From Sphaerisporangium rubeum (lineage in GTDB: Bacteria > Actinomycetota > Actinomycetes > Streptosporangiales > Streptosporangiaceae): a stretch of 64,000 bases of DNA. The translations under genes and the position numbers were made by a program. Every line of letters begins with the position of its first letter. Positions within the stretch are counted from its first letter, which is position 1. The notes below the pieces were generated by a model. It ran no database searches, was not told the origin of the DNA, and was given only the letters and a program-made list of their open reading frames with translations. Of this stretch, positions 36,108 to 44,864 are shown one piece after another. The stretch is from the NCBI RefSeq assembly GCF_014207705.1, contig NZ_JACHIU010000001.1, forward strand, positions 2,093,501 to 2,157,500, in the 5' to 3' direction.

Positions 36108-37121
36108 TCACGGTCCCGATCGGCCCGGTGAGCGATCACCGGCGGGGCCGGTGATCGTGGCCGGTGGGCCGAGCGCCATCCGGACGAGTCGTGCGGGCCC
36201 CTGCTCACCGCTCCCCGCCGCCACGGCGAGCACCAGGTCACCCGTCCGCGCCTCGACCCACTGCACCGCTTCGGCGAAGACGCCGCCGTCCGCCACCTGG
36301 GCCAGCTCGGCCCCGCTGCGGCCGTCCCAGACCCGGACGGTGCGGTCCTTGCCCGTGCTGGCTCCGAGCAGCCTCCCGTCCGGCAGCACGGCCATGGTCA
36401 CCGCCTTGACCGGTGCCCTGTGCCCGGCGAAGGTCATCACGTGGCGGCCGCTGAGGCAGTGCCACACCTTCACGGCGCCGTCGTCGGCGGCGGTGACCAG
36501 CCGGCACTCGCCATCGGGTGTCACGGCGAGGTCGATGCTTCGCACGCTCTCCGCGCTCGCCGCGAAGATGTTCAGGAGTTCCGCCGTGTGGCCGTCCCAG
36601 ATCCGTACGTGGCCTCCGACGTCCGCCGCCGCGAGCAGAAGCCGTCCGCCGGGTGGCGCGGCCCACGCCACAGATGACACGAGGTGCCGTGGAATCGGCA
36701 TGGTGTGCAGCGCGGCCCCCGTGCGGCCGTCGCGGATGGACACGCCGTCGCCGCCGCACGCGAGCAGGACCCGTCCGCACGGAAGTGGCATCCACCTGGC
36801 GGACTTGACGACGTAGTAGTTGTCCTGCGCCGTCCAGCGGAGCTGACCGGTCACGCCGTCGAAGACCTGGACCTCCCCTCCTTGCACACCGGCGGCGAGC
36901 CACCGGTCACCATCGGGAAGAACGGCCCAGGCGACCGACCAGACCATCTCACGGGTGTCGAACGTGTGCAGGACGTGGCCGGTGTTCCCGTCCCACACCT
37001 CGATCAGTTCGTCGAAGGCGGTGGCGACGAGCAGGCAGCCGCCGGGCAGGGCCGCCGTGGCCACGTGGTGAGCGTGGGAGCCGGCCGGTGCGGCGAACCC
37101 GGTCTCGGTGGGCTCTTCCAC
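36108..37121 (-). CDS. WD40-repeat beta-propeller protein
   Basis: About 337 residues consisting of six to seven WD40-like blades: IEVWDGNTGHVLHTF, VQVFDGVTGQL, VSIRDGRTGAALH, VRIWDGHTAELLN, VKVWHCLSGRHVMTFAGHRA and VRVWDGRSGAEL. It is likely a cytoplasmic protein-interaction scaffold, with no kinase, trypsin or TIR domain fused. GTG 37121 follows GGGGGTGA; a TTG at 37190 would add 23 residues. Neighbouring genes give no hint of a partner. Confidence 0.82.
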   Translation of the reverse strand: MEEPTETGFAAPAGSHAHHVATAALPGGCLLVATAFDELIEVWDGNTGHVLHTFDTREMVWSVAWAVLPDGDRWLAAGVQGGEVQVFDGVTGQLRWTAQDNYYVVKSARWMPLPCGRVLLACGGDGVSIRDGRTGAALHTMPIPRHLVSSVAWAAPPGGRLLLAAADVGGHVRIWDGHTAELLNIFAASAESVRSIDLAVTPDGECRLVTAADDGAVKVWHCLSGRHVMTFAGHRAPVKAVTMAVLPDGRLLGASTGKDRTVRVWDGRSGAELAQVADGGVFAEAVQWVEARTGDLVLAVAAGSGEQGPARLVRMALGPPATITGPAGDRSPGRSGP

Positions 37122-37205
37122 CCGGTCACCCCCTTGGCGCGGGACCCCCGATGCGTGCGGCGCCAGTGCTGCGGCGTCCCATGGTCGCAATCTGCGGCGA
37201 ACCGG

Positions 37206-37892
37206 TCAAGGACGGGTGCGCCGCAGCCGGACGTAGGCGAGAAGCCCCAGAGCGCACCAGGCGAGCGTCACCGCGGCGAGGCCCGGCAGGGAGGCGGTCA
37301 GGAAGGCGGGTTCGCTCGCGCCGCGGATCCAGCCGATGATCGGCACGGTCAGCCAGGTGAACGGGGTGAGGCTGAGCAGCAGGACGACGGCGTAACCGCC
37401 GATCAGGACGAGAGTGGAGACCGCGGGGTCGGGGAGGACGGGGCGGCTGGTGAGTGCTCCGAGCGCGGTGCCGGTGACCAGGGACAGCACGTGCAGGGCC
37501 GCGCCGCCGGCGAGCACCGTCACGCCGGGGAACGTGGTGAAGCCGATGCCGAGCGGTACGACGAGAGCGAGCACGGCGAGGCCGGCGGCGACGGCCGCGC
37601 CGGCCAGGAGGCCGCTGACGACCTCGCGTCCCGGCCGGGACGCGGCGGTGGCCGAGATCAGCCGTTGCACGTCCGGCTCGGCGTCCAGCAGGCCGCGTAC
37701 CGACCAGGCCAGGACCGGTACGAGCAGCGCCGCCGAGTCGGAGTACGTCGCGAGCTCCTGGCCCGGTGTGACGCGGGTGGAGTAGAGCACGATCATGACG
37801 ACCAGCAGGCCGAGGAACGGCTGGATGACGCGGTGCGCCTTGACGTAGGCGGCGAGCTTGAACCGCGTGAGCGCGGCGACCGGCCCGGTCAT
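37206..37892 (-). CDS. ABC exporter membrane subunit (hypothetical permease)
   Basis: A 228-residue membrane protein with about six hydrophobic segments (FLGLLVVMIVLYS, AALLVPVLAWSV, GAAVAAGLAVLALVVPLGI, LVLIGGYAVVLLLS, LPGLAAVTLAWCALGLLAYV). It is the only plausible membrane partner of the ATPase at 37933-38664, to which it is linked through a 15-codon mini-ORF. ATG 37892 has GAGGAGGAC upstream inside the mini-ORF. The substrate is unknown; ABC-2-type exporters of this size export peptides, drugs or lipids. Confidence 0.8.
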   Translation of the reverse strand: MTGPVAALTRFKLAAYVKAHRVIQPFLGLLVVMIVLYSTRVTPGQELATYSDSAALLVPVLAWSVRGLLDAEPDVQRLISATAASRPGREVVSGLLAGAAVAAGLAVLALVVPLGIGFTTFPGVTVLAGGAALHVLSLVTGTALGALTSRPVLPDPAVSTLVLIGGYAVVLLLSLTPFTWLTVPIIGWIRGASEPAFLTASLPGLAAVTLAWCALGLLAYVRLRRTRP

Positions 37893-37936
37893 GACGGGTC
37901 CTCCTCGAACCGCGCGAGCGTGACCGGCCCTTTCAT
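37889..37936 (-). CDS. 15-codon coupling mini-ORF between ATPase and permease
   Basis: ATG at 37936 overlaps the ATPase stop (ATGA) and its own stop overlaps the permease ATG (ATGA). The peptide, MKGPVTLARFEEDPS, begins like the permease (MTGPVAALTRF) and ends like the ATPase (REDPS), so it looks like a duplicated gene junction that now relays translating ribosomes. Too short to be called a protein gene with confidence. Confidence 0.5.
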   Translation of the reverse strand: MKGPVTLARFEEDPS

Positions 37937-38664
37937 GACGGGTCCTCCCGGAGGTCGGCCTGGTATCCCTCGGCGCGCAGCTTGCGCAGCACCACCTCGG
38001 TGTCCGCTTGCGACACCCGCACCTCGATGACGGCGGACGCCTCACGCGGCGCGGCGTCCCGGGTGGCGCGCAGCTCGGCGGTGTGGTTCTCGACGGCCAC
38101 GTGAAGGGTGCGCGGCAGGTCGGCGAGGCCGTTCTGGTGGTCACTGACGACCACGATGCCGCCGGCCGCGCGGACCTCCTCGACGGCCAGCGGCAGCTCG
38201 GCGTGGCTCTGCCGGTCGAGGCCCGCGAACGGCTCGTCCAGGATGAGCAGGCCGGGGGAGGCGAGCAGCGCCTGCGCGAGGCCGACCTTCTGCGCGCTGC
38301 CTTTGGACAGGTCAGGCAGCGGCGTGTCCAGCAGGGACGTCATGCCGAGCCGCTCCACCCAGGGGTCGGCGGCGCTCGCGGGGAGGCCGCGTACGGCGGC
38401 CATGTGCGCGAGGTAGGCCGACACCGTGAACGGCTGCGCGGTGGGGAAGATCTCGGGAGCGTACCCGACGACCGCCGGACGGCCGGTGACCGAGCCGCGA
38501 GCCGGCCGGGTGACCCCGGCCAGCAGGCGCAGCAACGTCGACTTGCCGGCGCCGTTGCGGCCCGCCACCTCGGCGACCGTGCCGTCGGGAAGCTCCAGGT
38601 GGACGTCACGAAGGACCCACGGTGCGCGGCGGCCGTACCGGAAGGAGACGTTCGTGAGCCGCAT
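37933..38664 (-). CDS. ABC transporter ATP-binding protein (exporter type)
   Basis: ATPase of 243 residues: Walker A GRNGAGKST (about 36-44), a short Q-loop region, a degenerate signature LSKGSAQKV, Walker B LLILDEPFAGLD, and SDHQNG in place of the usual TH switch (His retained). The C-terminal 45 residues are an extra domain. Such drifted motifs are typical of ABC-2 exporter ATPases. ATG 38664 faces the DivIVA-like gene divergently. Confidence 0.88.
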   Translation of the reverse strand: MRLTNVSFRYGRRAPWVLRDVHLELPDGTVAEVAGRNGAGKSTLLRLLAGVTRPARGSVTGRPAVVGYAPEIFPTAQPFTVSAYLAHMAAVRGLPASAADPWVERLGMTSLLDTPLPDLSKGSAQKVGLAQALLASPGLLILDEPFAGLDRQSHAELPLAVEEVRAAGGIVVVSDHQNGLADLPRTLHVAVENHTAELRATRDAAPREASAVIEVRVSQADTEVVLRKLRAEGYQADLREDPS

Positions 38665-38696
38665 GATCCGAAAGCTTACCGGGGCTTGCCGTCACC

Positions 38697-38727
38697 TTCT
38701 GGATTTCGTCAAGGTATTTGTCCAGAA
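38697..38727. promoter_or_regulatory. 7+7 bp inverted repeat in divergent promoter region
   Basis: TTCTGGA (38697-38703) and TCCAGAA (38721-38727), centre spacing two helical turns, lie in the 114-bp space between the ABC ATPase and the DivIVA-like gene. Possible binding site of a dimeric regulator. Confidence 0.4.
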
Positions 38728-38778
38728 TGGTAAAGAAGCAAAAGGAGATACGGGGGTGTTGATCCGGGAGGTCAAAGG

Positions 38779-39390
38779 GTGAACCGTTTTCCGCGTGTGT
38801 CCGGGTTACGCAACGGCTATGACCCCGAACAGGTGGACGTGCTCATCCGGCGCATCGAGGCGACCCTCGGCCGGGGGACGCTTGCGGGCCCCGCGGTCAC
38901 GGCCGACGAGATCCGCATGTCGCGCTTCGGGGTCCGCCTCGGCGGCTACCACGAACTGGCGGTGGACTTCGCCTTGGAGGCGTTCGTCGTCGCGATAGAG
39001 ACGAGGGCGTCCGAGCCCGTTCCCCCGCCGAATCCCGGACAGGACGACGACGCTCCGACCCTGCCGGGCCTCGGTGAGACCGGCGACGTGGCCGGTGCCA
39101 TGACCGCCGCCTGGCTGGAGTCCGAGGCCTCGCGCGTGGAACGGGTCTCTTTCCGGCCCGGCCGTCTCGGCTCCGGCTACGACGAGGACGAGGTGGACGC
39201 CTTCCTCGACCGCGTGGTCGCCACCCTCCGCGGCACGACCGAGCACCCCTTGACCGCCGGCCAGATCCGTGAGGCGACCTTCTCGACCGTCATGTTCAGG
39301 CCTGGCTACTCGGTGCCGCAGGTCGACGCCTTCCTCGCGGAGATCGCCACGGTGGTGGACCGCCGAGGTCAGCGGGTGCCCCAGCTGTAG
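38779..39390 (+). CDS. DivIVA-domain-repeat protein
   Basis: A 203-residue protein with four related short segments: RNGYDPEQVDVLIRRIEATL, GVRLGGYHELAVDFALEAF, GSGYDEDEVDAFLDRVVATL and FRPGYSVPQVDAFLAEI. They match the short N-terminal DivIVA-like module (GYxxxxVDxFL) seen in many actinobacterial proteins, which may mediate membrane or polar interactions, but the long DivIVA coiled coil is absent. GTG 38779 follows GGGAGG. The gene end overlaps the convergent Lrp gene by 22 bp. Confidence 0.82.
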   Translation: MNRFPRVSGLRNGYDPEQVDVLIRRIEATLGRGTLAGPAVTADEIRMSRFGVRLGGYHELAVDFALEAFVVAIETRASEPVPPPNPGQDDDAPTLPGLGETGDVAGAMTAAWLESEASRVERVSFRPGRLGSGYDEDEVDAFLDRVVATLRGTTEHPLTAGQIREATFSTVMFRPGYSVPQVDAFLAEIATVVDRRGQRVPQL

Positions 39391-39869
39391 GTCTGTTTGC
39401 GGAGCTTGAGGTAGACGAAGGTCTCGGTGGCGCGGACGGTGGGGATGGCGCGGATTTTACCGAGGATTTCCAGCAGGTGGTTGTCTCCTTCGCAGACGAC
39501 CTCGACCATGATGTCCAGAGAGCCTGCGGTGAGGACGACGTAGTCGATCTCTTCGATGGATGACAACTTGTCGGCGACGGTCTCCAGGTCGCCTTCGCAC
39601 TTGATGCCGATCATGGCCTGGCGGGGGAAACCCAGGGTGAGGGGGTCGGTGACGGCGACGATCTGCATGACTCCGGCGTCGAGCAGGCGCTGGACGCGCT
39701 GGCGGACGGCGGCCTCCGACAGGCCCACGGCCTTGCCGATGGCGGCGTAGGGCTTGCGGCCGTCGGCCTGGAGTTCTTCGATGATGCGCTTGGAGATCGC
39801 GTCGAGCACCACGGGACCGGGCTTTCCCTCGTGGTTGTTGTCCCGGCGCGCCTTCGGCGGCGTCGTCAT
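39369..39869 (-). CDS. Lrp/AsnC family transcriptional regulator
   Basis: A 166-residue Lrp/AsnC regulator. The helix-turn-helix (about 22-70) has DAISKRIIEELQADGRKPYA and VGLSEAAVRQRVQRLLDAGV. The C-terminal RAM ligand domain contains AMIGIKCEGDLETVAD and YVVLTAGSLDIMVEVVCEG. It is divergent from the polyamine-catabolic operon, whose upstream region contains repeated GTCGCG elements, so it is the likely regulator of that operon and of itself. Confidence 0.92.
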   Translation of the reverse strand: MTTPPKARRDNNHEGKPGPVVLDAISKRIIEELQADGRKPYAAIGKAVGLSEAAVRQRVQRLLDAGVMQIVAVTDPLTLGFPRQAMIGIKCEGDLETVADKLSSIEEIDYVVLTAGSLDIMVEVVCEGDNHLLEILGKIRAIPTVRATETFVYLKLRKQTYSWGTR

Positions 39870-40000
39870 CTCCGTACGTCCTCCTCGCGCGCGACGGCCT
39901 ACCGCACGGTGGTTACGGGGCGGTTCCCGCCATGTTGCCGTCCTGGTGCGACATGTTGTCAGCTCCTGAGGGTCTGTCAAGCGATTTCGTAGCAATTTGA

Positions 40001-40057
40001 TATATTCGCGACGAAATCCCTTGTCGCGCCTCCGACACTCTGTCAGAGTCGCGACAA
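40001..40057 (+). promoter_or_regulatory. Promoter and operator-like repeats before the aldehyde dehydrogenase operon
   Basis: A TATATT -10-like hexamer (40001-40006) is followed by CGCGAC...GTCGCG (40007-40012/40023-40028) and by the 8-bp inverted repeat TTGTCGCG (40021-40028) / CGCGACAA (40050-40057), which encloses ACTCT/AGAGT. The set lies between the divergent Lrp and dehydrogenase genes and is a probable Lrp-type operator; it could also fold in the mRNA. Confidence 0.55.
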
Positions 40058-40084
40058 CTCAGCCACCTCCGGAGGAGGTCAACG

Positions 40085-41518
40085 TTGACCACCCGTCTGC
40101 AGAACTTCATCAACGGTGAACTGGTGGACGCCAAAAGCGGCCGGTTCTCCGACGTGATCGACCCGTGTACCGGTGAGTCCTACCTCCAGGCGCCGATCTC
40201 CGGCCAGGACGACGTGGACGCCGCCTACGCCGCGGCGGCCGCCGCGTTCGAGACGTGGGGGCGTACGACACCGGGGGAGCGGGCCGCTCACCTGTTGAAG
40301 ATCGCCGACGCCATCGAGGCGCGAGCCGAGGAGCTCGTGGAGGCCGAGTGCCTCAACACCGGCAAGCCGCGAGCCCGCATGGCCGAGGACGAGATCCCGC
40401 CGGCGGCCGACCACTTCCGTTTCTTCGCCGGCGCCGCGCGCACCCTGGAGGGCCCGACCTCCGGTGAGTTCCTCGCCGACCACACCTCGGTGATCCGCCA
40501 CGAGCCGATCGGCGTCGTCGGCCAGGTCACCCCGTGGAACTACCCGATGATGATGGCGGTGTGGAAGATCGCTCCGGCGCTCGCCGCCGGCAACACCGTG
40601 GTGCTGAAGCCGTCGGACACGACGCCGGCCTCCACGGTGAAGCTCGCCGAGATCCTCGGCGAGGTCCTTCCCGCCGGTGTGTTCAACGTGGTCACCGGCG
40701 ACCGCGAGACCGGCGCGCTCGTGGTGGCGCACGACACGGCGTCCATGGTGGCGATCACCGGCTCGGTCGGCGCGGGGGTGCAGGTCGCCAAGTCGGCGGC
40801 CGACGACCTCAAGCGCGTCCACCTGGAGCTCGGCGGCAAGGCCCCGGTCGTGGTGTTCGACGACGTCAAGGACATCAAGGCGGTCGCCGAGGCCATCGCA
40901 GGCGCCGGCCTGTACAACGCGGGCCAGGACTGCACGGCGGCCTGCCGCGTGCTGGTGCACGAAAGCGTCCACGAGCCGTTCCTCGCCGCGCTGACCGAGG
41001 CGGCGGCCGCCACGAGGACCGGCGGTCTGGACGACGCGGAGGCCTACTACGGCCCGCTGAACAACGCCAACCAGCTCGCGCGCGTCGAGGGTTTCCTTGA
41101 GCGCGCGCCGGACCACGCCAGGGTGGTCACCGGCGGCAAGCGGGTGGGGGACAAGGGCTTCCTGTTCGAGCCGACCGTCGTGGACGGCCTGAAGCAGGAC
41201 GACGAGATGATCCAGACCGAGGTGTTCGGCCCGGTCATCACGGTGCAGACCTTCGCCGACGACGCCGAGGCGCTGACGATGGCCAACGACGTCAAGTACG
41301 GCCTGTCGGCGTCGGTGTGGACCTCCGACCACGGCAGGGCCATGCGCATGTCGCAGCGGCTGGACTTCGGCGTGGTCTGGGTGAACACCCACATACCCTT
41401 CGTGTCGGAAATGCCGCATGGCGGGTTCAAGCACTCGGGGTACGGCAAGGACCTGTCGGTCTTCGGCCTGCACGACTACACCCGGGTGAAGCACGTCATG
41501 CACTACATCGGCGAGTGA
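40085..41518 (+). CDS. Aldehyde dehydrogenase, gamma-aminobutyraldehyde type
   Basis: NAD(P)-dependent aldehyde dehydrogenase of 477 residues. GQVTPWNYPM marks the cofactor domain, Glu248 lies in LELGGKAP and the catalytic Cys283 in NAGQDCTAACRV. The sequence style (LNTGKPRARMAEDE, FVSEMPHGGFKHSGYGKDLS) matches gamma-aminobutyraldehyde dehydrogenases (PatD/PuuC-like), which turn the aldehyde from putrescine into GABA. The start is TTG 40085, supported by a perfect GGAGGAGG 7-14 bases upstream. It heads the polyamine ABC/oxidoreductase operon. Confidence 0.92.
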   Translation: MTTRLQNFINGELVDAKSGRFSDVIDPCTGESYLQAPISGQDDVDAAYAAAAAAFETWGRTTPGERAAHLLKIADAIEARAEELVEAECLNTGKPRARMAEDEIPPAADHFRFFAGAARTLEGPTSGEFLADHTSVIRHEPIGVVGQVTPWNYPMMMAVWKIAPALAAGNTVVLKPSDTTPASTVKLAEILGEVLPAGVFNVVTGDRETGALVVAHDTASMVAITGSVGAGVQVAKSAADDLKRVHLELGGKAPVVVFDDVKDIKAVAEAIAGAGLYNAGQDCTAACRVLVHESVHEPFLAALTEAAAATRTGGLDDAEAYYGPLNNANQLARVEGFLERAPDHARVVTGGKRVGDKGFLFEPTVVDGLKQDDEMIQTEVFGPVITVQTFADDAEALTMANDVKYGLSASVWTSDHGRAMRMSQRLDFGVVWVNTHIPFVSEMPHGGFKHSGYGKDLSVFGLHDYTRVKHVMHYIGE

Positions 41519-41583
41519 CTCGGGGATCCACATATAAGCACTACGGCGGAAAACTGCCGACATAGGGAGAGGGATAGCCTGGA

Positions 41584-42744
41584 ATGACGGAAATCCAGGC
41601 GGGCACGGAGGCGGGCGAGGCCGCCTCCGCCACCTCACGGGTGCCCGCCATCGAACTCGACGGGGTCGTCAAGGAATACATAGCGCACGGTGAGGTCGTC
41701 CAGGCGGTCAAGGGGGTCAGCCTGGAGATCGGGGAAGGCGAGTTCTTCTCGATGCTGGGGCCGTCCGGCTGCGGCAAGACCACCACCATGCGGATGATCG
41801 CCGGGTTCGAGGACCCGTCGCGGGGCACGGTGCGGCTGCACGGCCAGGACGTGACCGACGTCCCGCCGAACAAGCGCGACGTGAACATGGTGTTCCAGTC
41901 CTACGCGCTGTTCCCGCACATGAACGTCTGGGAGAACGTCGCGTTCGGCCTGCGCCGCAAGCGCGTCCCCGACCAGGAGATCAAGCGCAGGGTCGGCGAG
42001 ATGCTGGAGATCGTCGACCTGACCGGCCGCGAGAGGCGCAGGCCCCGCGAGATGTCCGGCGGCCAGCAGCAGCGCGTCGCGCTGGCGCGGGCGCTGGTCA
42101 ACGAGCCGCGGGCCCTGCTGCTCGACGAGCCGCTCGGCGCGCTGGACCTCAAGCTCCGCCAGGCTATGCAGATCGAGCTCAAGCGCATCCAGCGCGAGGT
42201 CGGCATCACCTTCGTGTACGTCACGCACGACCAGAACGAGGCGCTCACCATGAGCGACCGCATCGCCGTCATGAACGACGGCCTGGTCGAGCAGCTCGCC
42301 GGCCCGCGTGAGATCTACGAGCGGCCCGCCACCAAGTTCGTCGCCGGCTTCATCGGCACCTCCAACCTGCTGAGCGGCACCGTGGACCAGGTCGGCGACG
42401 GCACGGCCACGCTGCGGTACGGCGAAGGCGGCCGGGTCATCGTCCCGGTCGACGGCGGTGCGAGCGCCGGTGGCGACGTCGAGGTCACCGTACGGCCCGA
42501 GAAGATCAGGATCTCGGCCGACGAGCCACCCGGCGACGTCAGTGCCGTGCGCGGCACCGTGGCCGAGGTCGTCTACCTCGGCACCTACAACAGCTACTCG
42601 GTGGACCTGGCCGGGGGGACCGAGTTCACGGTCTTCGAGCAGAACGCCAGGGACAGCAGCATCACGGCGGAGCGCGGTGACTCCGTGTGGCTCTGGTGGC
42701 AGCCCCAGCACTCGTACGCGATTGGAAGTCGGCACGTCTCATGA
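41584..42744 (+). CDS. potA: Spermidine/putrescine ABC importer ATPase PotA
   Basis: ATPase of 386 residues: Walker [11 protein letters not shown]-loop [20 protein letters not shown], signature MSGGQQQR, Walker [12 protein letters not shown] and [12 protein letters not shown]-terminal TOBE domain (about 285-386) contains [11 protein letters not shown], as in PotA/FbpC importers. It powers uptake through PotB/PotC. Its stop overlaps the potD start by 4 bp. Confidence 0.93.
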   Translation: MTEIQAGTEAGEAASATSRVPAIELDGVVKEYIAHGEVVQAVKGVSLEIGEGEFFSMLGPSGCGKTTTMRMIAGFEDPSRGTVRLHGQDVTDVPPNKRDVNMVFQSYALFPHMNVWENVAFGLRRKRVPDQEIKRRVGEMLEIVDLTGRERRRPREMSGGQQQRVALARALVNEPRALLLDEPLGALDLKLRQAMQIELKRIQREVGITFVYVTHDQNEALTMSDRIAVMNDGLVEQLAGPREIYERPATKFVAGFIGTSNLLSGTVDQVGDGTATLRYGEGGRVIVPVDGGASAGGDVEVTVRPEKIRISADEPPGDVSAVRGTVAEVVYLGTYNSYSVDLAGGTEFTVFEQNARDSSITAERGDSVWLWWQPQHSYAIGSRHVS

Positions 42745-44006
42745 ACAACCCCACTCGTGACCTCGCGTTCCTGCGCGGCCTCACCAGCCCTCGCGGCGCA
42801 GGCGCCGGCGTGACCCGGCGCGACGCGCTGCGCATGGCGGGCCTGTCCGCCGCCGCGCTCGGCCTCGCGGCCTGCGGCGTCCAGGGCAAGAAGGCCGCCG
42901 CCCCGCAGGCGACGCAGGACGCCATCGCGGCGTACTGGGCCGGCAAGAAGCAGAACAACACGCTGCGTTTCGCCAACTGGCCGCTGTACATCGACAAGGA
43001 CGGCAAGAACTACCCGTCCCTGGACGCCTTCACCAAGGAGACCGGAATCAAGGTCACCTACCAGGAGGCAATCCAGGACAACTCCACGTGGTTCGGCAAG
43101 ATCCAGCCGCAGCTCGCCGCCGGCCAGGACATCGGCTTCGACCTGATGGTCATCACCAACGGCATCCAGCTCGGCCGCGCCATCGCGCTCGGCTATCTGG
43201 CGCCGCTCGACCACACCAAGCTGCCGAACTTCGCCGCCAACGCCGGCGCCAAGTACAAGAACCCGTCGTACGACCCCGGCAACGCCTACACGGTGCCGTG
43301 GCAGTCGGGGATCACCGGCATCGCGTACAACCCCAAGTACGTCGAGGGGGAGGTCACCAGCATCCAGGAGCTGTGGAACCCCAAGTACAAGGGCAAGGTC
43401 GGCATGCTCCTGGACAGCCAGGAGATCGCCAACTTCGGCATGTTCGCGCTCGGCATCGACCCCGACAAGTCGGGGGAGGCCGACTGGACCAAGGCCGCCG
43501 AGAAGCTCCAGGCGCAGCGCGACCAGGGCCTGGTGCGCAAGTACTACGAGAACGACTACGTCGACGCGCTGGTCCGCGGGGACATCTGGATCTGCATGGC
43601 GTGGTCGGGTGACATCTACCAGCAGGTCGCCGAGGGCCAGAACCTGAAGTTCGTCGTCCCTGCCGAAGGCGGCAACATCTGGACCGACAACATGTGCATC
43701 CCGAAGACCGCGCAGAACCCGGTCGACGCGCTCGCCATGATGGACTTCGCCTACAAGCCGGAGATCGCGGCCCAGCTCGCCGAGTACATCACCTACATCA
43801 CCCCGGTGCCGTCCACCCAGGAGATCGTGCGCAAGCAGGCGTCCGAGGCGACCGGTGACGACAAGAAGGCGCTGGAGCTGATGGCGGACAGCCCGCTGAT
43901 CTACCCGTCCGAGGCCGACCTCGCGAAGCTGCGCTCCTACAAGACCCTGACGACCAAGGACGAGAAGGTCTTCGAGGGCATCTTCCAGCCGATCACCCAG
44001 GGGTAG
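42741..44006 (+). CDS. potD: Polyamine-binding lipoprotein PotD (Tat-exported)
   Basis: Extracellular solute-binding protein of 421 residues. The N-terminus has a twin arginine ([10 protein letters not shown], Arg26-Arg27) followed by a hydrophobic stretch and the lipobox LAAC (Cys45), so it is likely a Tat-exported lipoprotein. The PotD/PotF-like body has [39 protein letters not shown] and [17 protein letters not shown] 42741 overlaps potA. Confidence 0.92.
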   Translation: MNNPTRDLAFLRGLTSPRGAGAGVTRRDALRMAGLSAAALGLAACGVQGKKAAAPQATQDAIAAYWAGKKQNNTLRFANWPLYIDKDGKNYPSLDAFTKETGIKVTYQEAIQDNSTWFGKIQPQLAAGQDIGFDLMVITNGIQLGRAIALGYLAPLDHTKLPNFAANAGAKYKNPSYDPGNAYTVPWQSGITGIAYNPKYVEGEVTSIQELWNPKYKGKVGMLLDSQEIANFGMFALGIDPDKSGEADWTKAAEKLQAQRDQGLVRKYYENDYVDALVRGDIWICMAWSGDIYQQVAEGQNLKFVVPAEGGNIWTDNMCIPKTAQNPVDALAMMDFAYKPEIAAQLAEYITYITPVPSTQEIVRKQASEATGDDKKALELMADSPLIYPSEADLAKLRSYKTLTTKDEKVFEGIFQPITQG

Positions 44007-44009
44007 GCG

Positions 44010-44864
44010 ATGAGACGCAGGCTCGCGCCGTACCTGCTCATCCTTCCGGGTGGGCTGTGGCTGCTGGTCTTCCTGGTGGTGCCGATGGTGTTCATGGCGT
44101 CGGTCTCCACGCAGGAGGGGGACGTCGTCAACGGGTTCGCGCAGACGTTCCGGTTCGCCAACTACGTCGACGCGCTGGTCAGGTTCAAGACGCAGTTCCT
44201 GCGTTCGGCCGGGTACGGCCTGGCCGGCACGCTGCTCGCCATCGCGCTCGCCTACCCGATGGCGTACTGGATCGCGTTCAAGGCGGGGGCCCGCAAGTCC
44301 ACGTACCTGCTGCTGGTGCTGCTGCCGTTCTTCGTGTCGTTCGTGCTGCGCACCGTGTCGTGGAAGTTCCTGCTCGCCGACGACGGCATCCTGCTCCAGC
44401 CGCTGAAGGACACCGGCCTGCTGCCGGCCGACTTCCACGTGCTGCAGACCGCCGTGGCCGTCGTCGGGGGCCTCACCTACAACTACCTGCCGTTCATGGT
44501 GCTGCCGATCTACGTGGCGCTGGAACGGGTGGACCCGAGGGTGGTGGAGGCGTCCGCCGACCTGTACGCCACCCGGCGCGAGACGTTCACCCGCGTGGTG
44601 CTGCCGCTGTCGCTGCCGGGGGTGTTCGCCGGCGTGCTCATGACGTTCGTCCCGATGACCGCGGACTACGTCAACGCGGCCATCCTCGGTGGTCCAGCCA
44701 ACACGATGATCGGCAACATCATCCAGACGGAGTACCTCGTGAACAACGACTATCCGGCTGGCGCGGCGCTGTCGTTCACGCTCATGGCCGCCATGCTGAT
44801 CGGCATCTTCGCCTACGCCAAGGCGCTCGGCACCGAGAACGTCCTTGAGGCGGCGGTGCGATGA
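44010..44864 (+). CDS. potB: Polyamine ABC importer permease PotB
   Basis: Permease of 284 residues with six membrane helices starting RLAPYLLILPGGLWLLVFLV. The EAA loop VVEASADLYATRRETFTRVV and PLSLPGVFAGVLMTFVP are those of the PotB family. It starts 3 bp after potD and overlaps potC by 4 bp. Confidence 0.92.
   Translation: MRRRLAPYLLILPGGLWLLVFLVVPMVFMASVSTQEGDVVNGFAQTFRFANYVDALVRFKTQFLRSAGYGLAGTLLAIALAYPMAYWIAFKAGARKSTYLLLVLLPFFVSFVLRTVSWKFLLADDGILLQPLKDTGLLPADFHVLQTAVAVVGGLTYNYLPFMVLPIYVALERVDPRVVEASADLYATRRETFTRVVLPLSLPGVFAGVLMTFVPMTADYVNAAILGGPANTMIGNIIQTEYLVNNDYPAGAALSFTLMAAMLIGIFAYAKALGTENVLEAAVR

Noticed and set aside
35838..36131. Possible 97-codon plus-strand gene
   Set aside because: No ribosome site, no similarity, and it overlaps the WD40 gene end.
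36684..38030. 448-codon plus-strand frame across the WD40 and ABC genes
   Set aside because: Spans several real genes on the other strand and has a random, charged composition.
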